Assembly: GCA_020025075.1 (NCBI GenBank)
Contig: JAHHSR010000008.1
Location: forward strand, 1-45,920
DNA from: Pectinatus sp.
GTDB taxonomy: Bacteria > Bacillota > Negativicutes > Selenomonadales > Selenomonadaceae
Direction of reading: 5' to 3'
DNA length: 45,920 nt
Positions within the stretch are counted from its first letter, which is position 1. Every line of letters begins with the position of its first letter. This document shows positions 40,832-45,920 of this stretch, piece by piece. The translations under genes were made by a program, and so were the position numbers. The notes under the pieces were generated by a model. That model was not told the DNA's origin, ran no database searches, and was given only the letters and a program-made list of their open reading frames with translations.

Positions 40832-41674
40832 TTAACCATTAATGCGGCCGACATCATTTACGGCCTTATCAAGAAGCGAATCCTGCGTCGTAAGTGCTTT
40901 GGAGTCAGCTTCATAGGTGCGGTAATTATCAATGAGATTGACCATCGCCCGCGCGACATTGGTATTGGACTTTTCCAAATATCCCTGCTGAATAGAGGCC
41001 GTCGACGCCTGCGGACGCGCGCCGCGCTGTGGCCTATAAAGGTCATTGCCCTGCTTTAAAAGAGCATTGCGGTCTGAAAACCATGCCAGGGCAATTTTGC
41101 CGAGTTCTTGTCCTCCCGCCGTAATGGTGCCATCTGTACCAATGCTGACATTGGCAACTTCCGGCGGCAGATAGATGGGTTTTCCCTGGTCATTTAAAAC
41201 GGCCTGATTGTTGACAGTGACAAGCTGTCCCGTCGCCGAGCGATAAAAATTGCCATCACGCGTATAGCGCACACCATTAGGGGTAGAGATAGCAAAATAG
41301 CCATTTCCCATAATCGCCAAATCAAGCTTATTGCCCGTCTTTTCAAGTGGTCCTTGCGAGCGGTCCGTCGCGATTTCTGCCACCTCAGAACCAAGGCCCA
41401 AACGGCCAATAGCAGGCGAACCAGGTCCACCAGCTGCCACCGTGTCATGCAATAAGTACTCCCGCGCCGTATCAATGTGCTGCAAATCAAAAATATTTCT
41501 TGCATCAGAAGGGTCATCAATGCGATGGATGAGCATAGACTTAAATTCGCTGCTAATAAGCTCATCTCTTTTGTAGCCATTTGTATCTGCATTGGCCAAA
41601 TTATTAGCGATTACATCTGTCCTCGTCTGCTGGGTGAGCATGCCCAGTGCCGCCGTATACAAACCTCGCAGCAT
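40832..41674 (-). CDS. flgF: FlgF-like flagellar proximal rod protein
   Basis: This 280-residue protein has axial-family ends: LYTAALGMLTQQTRTDVIA, ANNLANADTNGYKRDELISS, and C-terminal KSNTNVARAMVNLIDNYRTY with EADSKALTTQDSLLDKAVND. The central region RDGNFYRSATGQLVTVNNQA is shared by FlgF and FlgG. It lies between mreB and flgG and corresponds by position to FlhO of Bacillus. The proximal-rod assignment rests on order and on FlgG being clearly the next gene. It has AAAAGGTGATAAA before the ATG. The 97-base gap to flgG holds nothing I recognise. Confidence 0.88.
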   Translation of the reverse strand: MLRGLYTAALGMLTQQTRTDVIANNLANADTNGYKRDELISSEFKSMLIHRIDDPSDARNIFDLQHIDTAREYLLHDTVAAGGPGSPAIGRLGLGSEVAEIATDRSQGPLEKTGNKLDLAIMGNGYFAISTPNGVRYTRDGNFYRSATGQLVTVNNQAVLNDQGKPIYLPPEVANVSIGTDGTITAGGQELGKIALAWFSDRNALLKQGNDLYRPQRGARPQASTASIQQGYLEKSNTNVARAMVNLIDNYRTYEADSKALTTQDSLLDKAVNDVGRING

Positions 41675-41712
41675 TTTATCACCTTTTTCTTTTAAAGATA
41701 TTATTAATTGCT

Positions 41713-41718
41713 ATTATA
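41713..41718 (-). promoter_or_regulatory. Possible -10 element before flgF
   Basis: A perfect TATAAT (plus ATTATA) lies 39 bases before the flgF start in the 64-base gap after mreB. No good -35 is seen at 16-18 bases, and no FliA-type GCCGATAA motif, so it may be weak or need an activator. Confidence 0.25.
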
Positions 41719-41738
41719 GCGCATTGCCTGCAAAAAAA

Positions 41739-42758
41739 CTATTTATTCTTACTCTTTTTCTTTTTATCATCGAGCTTATCAAGCCATTCAATGGCCTTTC
41801 CCGTGCCGAGGGCCACACATGCCAACGGATCTTCCGCCAAATACGTCGTAATGCCCGTTTCCTTTTGAATGAGTGCATCGAGGCCATGCAGCATTGCGCC
41901 GCCACCCGTCATGACAATGCCGTGGTCCATTATGTCAGCAGAAAGCTCTGGCGGCGTTATCTCAAGCGCTTTTTTTACGCAATGCACAATTCCCGTCACA
42001 CATTCTTCCAGCGCGCCAGCTATTTCATCCGAAGTTATTTCCACGTTTTTAGGCAGGCCGCTCAAAAGGTCGCGCCCCCTAAACTGCATGTCAGCCTTGC
42101 GCCCACCCCGGCTTGCCGTGGCAACGTTTATTTTAATTTTCTCTGCCGTGCGTTCGCCAATCAAAATATTATACTGTGCCTTGACATATTTTATAATGGC
42201 CTCGTCAAATTTATCGCCGGCAATGCGCAGCGATTCACTAACAACAATGCCGCCCATGCTGATTACGGCAACATCCGTTGTGCCGCCGCCAATATCAATA
42301 ATCATGACGCCCTGCGGCTCAGAGACATCAATGCCCACTCCCAAGGCTGCAGCCATAGGCTCTTCGATAAGCTGAGAAAAGGAAGCTCCCGCTTGCTTAG
42401 CTGCTTCCTGCACAGCACGCTTTTCCACTGTCGTCGCCTTTGAAGGTATGCAAATAACAACGCGCGGCTTGGACATAAAGCTATGTCCTGCCACCTTTTC
42501 AATAAAGTATTGTATCATTTTTTCCGTAATGGAATAATCGGCAATGACACCGTCCCGCAAAGGCCTCACCGCCACTATATTTCCCGGCGTACGGCCAATC
42601 ATTTGTCTTGCCGCCTCACCTATTTCAAGAATCTTATTCGTATCGCGATCAATTGCCACGACGGATGGCTCGCGCAAGACAATTCCCTTTCCCTTCAGGT
42701 AAACGAGTACATTTGCCGTGCCCAAATCCATGCCGATGTCTTTTGATATGCCAAACAT
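41739..42758 (-). CDS. mreB: MreB/Mbl rod-shape actin
   Basis: This 339-residue bacterial actin guides elongation of the cell wall. Motifs are phosphate-1 GMDLGTANVLVYLKGKGIVL (9-28), phosphate-2 MIIDIGGGTTDVAVISMGG, adenosine MTGGGAMLHGLD and VVICIPSKATTVEKRAV. The sequence after the first motif (REPSVVAIDR) and lack of a linked mreC/mreD make it more like Mbl, which in Bacillus also precedes flhO-flhP. The last dozen residues are mostly Lys and Asp. It starts behind TTTAGGAGGAAAG and has its own promoter. Confidence 0.93.
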   Translation of the reverse strand: MFGISKDIGMDLGTANVLVYLKGKGIVLREPSVVAIDRDTNKILEIGEAARQMIGRTPGNIVAVRPLRDGVIADYSITEKMIQYFIEKVAGHSFMSKPRVVICIPSKATTVEKRAVQEAAKQAGASFSQLIEEPMAAALGVGIDVSEPQGVMIIDIGGGTTDVAVISMGGIVVSESLRIAGDKFDEAIIKYVKAQYNILIGERTAEKIKINVATASRGGRKADMQFRGRDLLSGLPKNVEITSDEIAGALEECVTGIVHCVKKALEITPPELSADIMDHGIVMTGGGAMLHGLDALIQKETGITTYLAEDPLACVALGTGKAIEWLDKLDDKKKKSKNK

Positions 42759-42813
42759 GCAAACTTTCCTCCTAAAAATATCAATAAATAAGAACTAACA
42801 TCATTTTATTTCT

Positions 42814-42842
42814 ATGATATACTATCATATCTCGGTTGGCAA
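42814..42842 (-). promoter_or_regulatory. mreB: Promoter for mreB with overlapping operator-like repeat
   Basis: On the minus strand, -35 TTGCCA (plus 42837-42842), a 17-base spacer and -10 TATCAT (plus 42814-42819), giving a leader of about 50 bases. The perfect inverted repeat TATGATA-TAC-TATCATA (42813-42829) covers the -10 and part of the spacer, the position expected for a repressor site, though its A-T richness makes chance possible. Confidence 0.5.
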
Positions 42843-42845
42843 TTC

Positions 42846-42863
42846 CACGAATTAATTCGTGGG
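42846..42863. repeat. 18-base perfect palindrome with IS-end-like flank
   Basis: CCACGAATTAATTCGTGG is fully self-complementary. It is followed by GACTACTGAGAATTTTTC, which resembles the sequence after the hairpin at the right end of the window (18 of 29 positions, with a shared TGAGAA core). It could be a remnant of an IS200/IS605-type end or a regulator site, since it lies 3 bases behind the mreB -35. Confidence 0.5.
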
Positions 42864-42940
42864 ACTACTGAGAATTTTTCTACCTAACTTTTCACCTATG
42901 ATAATTACAAATGTTTTCTGCCATTTACTATAAGTGCCTG

Positions 42941-42967
42941 TTGCCGCACTTCATTTTTTGCTATAAT
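42941..42967 (+). promoter_or_regulatory. Possible promoter for exbB-exbD
   Basis: TTGCCG (42941-42946) and a perfect TATAAT (42962-42967) are 15 bases apart, two short of the best spacing. The leader to exbB would be about 185 bases. Confidence 0.35.
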
Positions 42968-43158
42968 ATGATAAGCATACGTACTTGCGCCTCAAAAAGC
43001 AAAATCACCCTTCTTTATGGGGCTACATCGACAATTATAAACGATTTTTTTTTCGTACAGCTTAATGGCGCTCACGTAATTGCCATGCCGCCATTTTCCT
43101 TCCCAGGGCGGAAAATAATGCGGCTTAGTTAAAAATAAAAAAAGGTGGTCAACAAAAA

Positions 43159-43776
43159 TTGTTTACCGAAGTAATTAGTTATTTTCATAAAGGCGGCCTT
43201 TTCATGTACCCGCTTTTTTTGTGTTCATGTGCCATGTTCATCGTCGCCATCGAACGCTTCCTATATTATAAAAATGCCGACTGCAGCAAGCATTTTGCCA
43301 ATGACTATTGCAATGCGCTGCATACGGATAGATGGCAAGACGCCGTAAAACTATGTAAGGACAACAAGGGCCGTCTGCCGCTTTTGCTGCTTGCGGGCAT
43401 GGAACGACTAAAAAAATACCCCAAAAATCTTGAAGGATTTTTAGATGCCGAAGGCAATAATTATATCGCCCAGCTGCGGCAACGCCTTAATTATTTGAGC
43501 GTCATCGTCACTATGGCACCGCTTTTGGGGCTTTTAGGAACCATCTTGGGCATGATTTCTTCATTTAGCATCTTTAATTTGCGCTCCGGCCAGCCCCTCG
43601 CCATCACTTCCGGCATCGGTGAAGCGCTCATCGCTACGGCAACTGGTCTTTGCATTGCCGTCTTGTCGCTTATCTGCCATGCTTATTTTACTGCTCGCCT
43701 TGATAGAATCATCACCGACCTTGAACATTGTTTATCTACTCTATGTGATGCTGCCGCCCGGGGGATTAACCAATGA
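43159..43776 (+). CDS. exbB: ExbB/TolQ/MotA-family proton channel protein
   Basis: This 205-residue inner-membrane protein has three membrane segments: about 10-33 (LFMYPLFLCSCAMFIVAIER), about 110-135 (VTMAPLLGLLGTILGMISSF) and about 148-172 (ITSGIGEALIATATGLCIAV). These blocks are the ExbB/TolQ channel core. With ExbD it uses the proton gradient to drive TonB- or TolA-type work at the outer membrane. TTG start 43159-43161 is ten bases after AAAGGTGG and precedes the first membrane segment. It overlaps exbD as ATGA. No tonB, tolA or receptor gene follows, so ExbB versus TolQ is open. Confidence 0.9.
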   Translation: MFTEVISYFHKGGLFMYPLFLCSCAMFIVAIERFLYYKNADCSKHFANDYCNALHTDRWQDAVKLCKDNKGRLPLLLLAGMERLKKYPKNLEGFLDAEGNNYIAQLRQRLNYLSVIVTMAPLLGLLGTILGMISSFSIFNLRSGQPLAITSGIGEALIATATGLCIAVLSLICHAYFTARLDRIITDLEHCLSTLCDAAARGINQ

Positions 43777-44183
43777 AATTTCGCAGCCGCCGCATTGAAG
43801 AAGAACCAAAGCTTGTCATCATTCCCATGATTGACATCATGTTTTTTTTGCTCGTCTTTTTTATGATTAGCACGATTTACATGATTAATCTCCATACGAT
43901 ACCCGTACATCTTCCGGTCGCTTCAACCTCCGTCGCCAACGATGTGCCAGAAGTCCTCTCAATTACCGTGAAAAAAAATGGCAGTATCTACTTAAACGAT
44001 ACTGCCGAACCAGCAAAAGCGGCTGTTGCCATGACCCAAAAGGCCTATCGCGCCAACCCCGACCTTTCCGTCATCGTACGCGCCGATGACGGCGTCAACT
44101 ACGGCGTTGTCATTCGCCTTATTGATGACCTAAGAAAAGCCGGTGTCGACCGCTTTGCCCTTTCAGTCGACCAAAAGGATTAG
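43773..44183 (+). CDS. exbD: ExbD/TolR-family protein
   Basis: This 136-residue protein has a short cytoplasmic N-terminus, one membrane helix with the proton-carrying Asp21 (IIPMIDIMFFLLVFFMISTI) and a periplasmic ExbD domain (LSITVKKNGSIYLNDTA, LSVIVRADDGVNYGVVIRLI, DDLRKAGVDRFALSVD). It partners the upstream channel protein. Length fits ExbD (141) and TolR (142). Its end overlaps, by 4 bases, the end of the acetyltransferase gene on the other strand, with no terminator between. Confidence 0.92.
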   Translation: MKFRSRRIEEEPKLVIIPMIDIMFFLLVFFMISTIYMINLHTIPVHLPVASTSVANDVPEVLSITVKKNGSIYLNDTAEPAKAAVAMTQKAYRANPDLSVIVRADDGVNYGVVIRLIDDLRKAGVDRFALSVDQKD

Positions 44184-44710
44184 TGCTTTTCCTTTTGCGC
44201 AAAATACTCTCTATCCAAAATGCCAAGAATTATGAGATTTTCATAAACGCCATCTGTTAAAATGGTTTCACGAATGAGGCCTTCTCGCACGAATCCTTCC
44301 GATTCATAAACGTGCAGGGCGCGAGCATTATAATCCTTGCAGTCGAGCCAGGCACGATGAAACTTCAAATCGTCAAATGCCCACGATTTGAGCATCTGCA
44401 ATGTCTCATGTCCATAGCCCTTGCCTTTTTCATCGAGAATGATGCGCGTAAATTCAATTTCCTTTGAAGGATTATCAAGACCTGCTATCATCAAGAAGCC
44501 AACCGGACGACAATCTTCAATCGTCTCAATGATGATGTGGATTGCCCCTTTCGTGTCTATGGTCTTTAAATGGACTTCCTCCGTATAGGGTATTACGTAT
44601 TTGGCATTACCAGGCTTATATTCAACCTGCATTATATAATCAATATCGTCATTGGTTGCCTGGCGGAAGCGAAGCCGCTTTCCTTGCTTGATAATCGTTT
44701 GTGACATCAT
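44180..44710 (-). CDS. GNAT-family N-acetyltransferase
   Basis: This 176-residue protein has the GNAT fold of the RimJ/RimL (SpeG-like) type: opening RLRFRQATNDDIDYIMQVEY, strand HIIIETIEDCRPVGFLMIAG, acetyl-CoA loop ILDEKGKGYGHETLQML and the C-terminal RAWLDCKDYNARALHVYESE with GFVREGLIRE. It moves acetyl from acetyl-CoA to an amine; the substrate is unknown. Of four nearby ATGs I chose 44708-44710, six bases after GGAG. It is a single gene between two plus-strand units and convergent with exbD. No link to its neighbours is evident. Confidence 0.85.
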   Translation of the reverse strand: MMSQTIIKQGKRLRFRQATNDDIDYIMQVEYKPGNAKYVIPYTEEVHLKTIDTKGAIHIIIETIEDCRPVGFLMIAGLDNPSKEIEFTRIILDEKGKGYGHETLQMLKSWAFDDLKFHRAWLDCKDYNARALHVYESEGFVREGLIRETILTDGVYENLIILGILDREYFAQKEKH

Positions 44711-44813
44711 CTTCATCTCCATGTCATATTTGCAATTTGTAGTTACCACATATACATAGTATAATATCATTGCTAGATTTTATCTACATTATTATAGAAA
44801 GGATGTCCATATA

Positions 44814-45869
44814 TTGACAAATCATTTCGACCTTTCTTTTCTCGTCATGTTTGCCAACTGGCGGCATTGGGCGGACCTCTTAGTGGTCCCCATCATCATA
44901 CAGATACTCGCCTACGTTGTAGGAAAAATGCTCGACCGTTTCGTCAAAAAGAAAGTAGAGTCACTTGAGCAGCAAAGCCTCTTATATGTCTTCAGTAACG
45001 CCATTAAGGGCTCTTTGGTCACGTGGTGCTCGGCTTTGGCGCTTTATCTTACGCTCGATTCGATAAGCTTTGTGCATCCTACTGTCAACTTCTTCCTCTC
45101 ATCGCTTTTATATGCGATGATTGCCTTTTCGATGACGTGCTCTATTGCACGCACCGTTTCGGGCATCATCGACCTCAAAATTCAGCGCAGCGATGAAACG
45201 ACGCAGGCCACCTCTCTCTTAACGAGTATCATAAAGTTCATCATTTACTCGACGGGTACGATTATCATCTTGCAGCACATCGGCATCTCGGTCACGCCTT
45301 TTTTGACGGCTTTGGGCGTCGGCGGTATGGCCGTAGCTTTAGGCTTACAAGACACGCTTGCCAACATCTTTGCGGGGCTTCACATCATTATCTCCAAGCA
45401 AATGCATATCGGAGACTTCATCAAGCTCAGCAGCGGTGAACTGGGTCAAGTAGATGATATTAACTGGCGCTACACCAAAATACGCTCTTTGGGAGACAAT
45501 TTAATCATCGTCCCCAATAAGACCATCGCTTCTGCCAATCTCACCAATTACAATATGCCCTCGGAGCTTTGCACGGTCGTAGTCAATGTTGGCGTCGGTT
45601 ACGAGAGCGACCTAGAGAAAGTTGAAGCCATCTGCATTGAGCTTGGGCGCGACACACTCATGAAGGTAGAAGGCAAAGTCGATTTTGAGCCATTCGTTCG
45701 CTTTTATGAATTTGGCGATTGCAGCATCAATCTCAAAATCGTTCTGAGCACACGCACCTTTCTCAATCAGTACCGCATCAAACACGAGATGATAAAGGCA
45801 GTTACTAGCCGTTTCCGGCAAGAAAATATCAATATACCATTCCCTATCCGCACTTTGATAAACGGTTGA
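44814..45869 (+). CDS. MscS-family mechanosensitive channel
   Basis: This 351-residue membrane protein has about four membrane segments, the last being the pore helix VTPFLTALGVGGMAVALGLQ, followed by DTLANIFAGLHIIISKQMHI. The beta domain comes next (GDFIKLSSGELGQVDDINWR, IVPNKTIASANLTNY), then an alpha-beta C-terminus. Such channels open when membrane tension rises and release solutes on osmotic downshock. It is longer than E. coli MscS (286) through an extra N-terminal helix. TTG 44814-44816 is ten bases after AAAGGA; an ATG at 44847 is the alternative. A TTGCTA-17-TATAGA pair at 44770-44798 overlaps the ribosome site, so it is unlikely to be the promoter. Confidence 0.92.
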   Translation: MTNHFDLSFLVMFANWRHWADLLVVPIIIQILAYVVGKMLDRFVKKKVESLEQQSLLYVFSNAIKGSLVTWCSALALYLTLDSISFVHPTVNFFLSSLLYAMIAFSMTCSIARTVSGIIDLKIQRSDETTQATSLLTSIIKFIIYSTGTIIILQHIGISVTPFLTALGVGGMAVALGLQDTLANIFAGLHIIISKQMHIGDFIKLSSGELGQVDDINWRYTKIRSLGDNLIIVPNKTIASANLTNYNMPSELCTVVVNVGVGYESDLEKVEAICIELGRDTLMKVEGKVDFEPFVRFYEFGDCSINLKIVLSTRTFLNQYRIKHEMIKAVTSRFRQENINIPFPIRTLING

Positions 45870-45873
45870 ACCT

Positions 45874-45895
45874 CCCCCACTTATAGAAGTAGGGG
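45874..45895. repeat. Stem-loop after mscS, possible IS200/IS605-type end
   Basis: CCCCCACTT (45874-45882) and AAGTAGGGG (45887-45895) pair at eight of nine positions around ATAG, four bases past the mscS stop. The following TTGAGAAGTTTGATAC has the TGAGAA core seen after the palindrome at 42846-42863. No T-run follows, so it is a poor terminator. The window ends 25 bases later, which leaves the element unproved. Confidence 0.45.
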
Positions 45896-45920
45896 ATTCT
45901 TGAGAAGTTTGATACACGAA

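Larger units (their letters stand above)
42759..43158. other. Divergent spacer between mreB and exbB, 400 bases
   Basis: No gene is seen. It holds a good promoter for mreB overlapping a 17-base inverted repeat (TATGATA-TAC-TATCATA, 42813-42829), an 18-base palindrome (42846-42863) and a candidate promoter for exbB. Near 43089-43123 the stretch with CCGCC and GGCGG arms could fold in the exbB leader. No Fur-box-like sequence was found. Confidence 0.6.

Noticed and set aside
41592..42443. A 283-codon open frame on the plus strand
   Set aside because: It lies antisense to mreB and flgF, which have full family motifs; its translation has no recognisable domain.
46..42758. Seven or so TTG starts as a sign of sequencing error or transfer
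   Set aside because: Each has a fair ribosome site or conserved N-terminus (bamA, tolC, lpxL, flgJ, exbB, mscS, S55-type gene), so they look like normal usage for this genome.
42781..43158. Fur box or riboswitch controlling exbB-exbD
   Set aside because: No GATAATGATAATC-like sequence and no conserved riboswitch core was recognised; only short possible hairpins.
44770..44798. TTGCTA-17-TATAGA as a promoter for mscS
   Set aside because: The transcription start would fall after the ribosome binding site, leaving no usable leader for the TTG start.
1..45920. CRISPR arrays, tRNA or rRNA genes, prophage or integrase genes
   Set aside because: No regularly spaced repeats, no recognisable tRNA or rRNA sequence and no phage or integrase domains were seen on either strand; this is by eye, without a search tool.

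Overview
The window reads as a chromosomal segment of a diderm (outer-membrane-bearing) Firmicute, most likely of the Negativicutes (Selenomonas/Anaerovibrio/Veillonella relatives). The reasons are a complete lipid A, Kdo and Lpt gene set, BamA with OmpH paralogues, TamB, TolC and MlaEFD packed together, LpxI rather than LpxH, a fused WaaA-LpxK, flagellar P- and L-ring genes, and a Firmicute-like mreB/mbl-flgF-flgG order. The genus is not determined. The taxonomic call is inferred from gene content; no search was run.

Layout. Everything from about 46 to 42758 lies on the minus strand, so transcription runs right to left. In transcription order: (1) mreB/mbl, flgF, flgG, flgA, flgH, flgI, flgJ (cell shape and flagellar rod/ring), closed by a terminator. 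(2) A three-gene envelope group: an AMIN plus phosphodiester-glycosidase protein, a small exported biotinyl-lipoyl-like protein and a SpoIVB-S55-type protein, with terminators behind the second and third. (3) A lipid-transport operon mlaE-mlaF-mlaD-tolC-tamB with its own promoter. (4) A long outer-membrane biogenesis run starting at a strong promoter: bamA, three ompH/skp-like genes, lpxD, a yjbH-like gene, lpxC, fabZ, lpxA, lpxI, lpxB, msbA, waaA-lpxK fusion, kdsB, kdsA, kdsD, kdsC, lpxL, lptC, lptA, lptB, lptF/G, a DUF3084 gene, a YqgF/RuvC-like gene and a broken adenine deaminase gene. To the right, after a 400-base divergent spacer, lie exbB-exbD (+), a GNAT acetyltransferase (-) and an MscS channel (+).

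How it works together. KdsD, KdsA, KdsC and KdsB make CMP-Kdo. LpxA, LpxC, LpxD, LpxI, LpxB and LpxK make lipid IVA, WaaA adds Kdo and LpxL acylates. MsbA flips the product and LptB-F/G-C-A moves it outward; LptD is not in the window. BamA inserts barrel proteins, OmpH-like proteins probably chaperone them, and MlaEFD/TamB probably carry phospholipid between the membranes. FlgH/FlgI make the rings needed to pass a flagellum through this envelope.

Both window ends hold stem-loops of the kind found at IS200/IS605-type ends. The left one sits exactly where the adenine deaminase reading frame breaks, so the segment is probably bounded by repeats. No rRNA, tRNA, CRISPR array, complete insertion sequence or phage gene was recognised.
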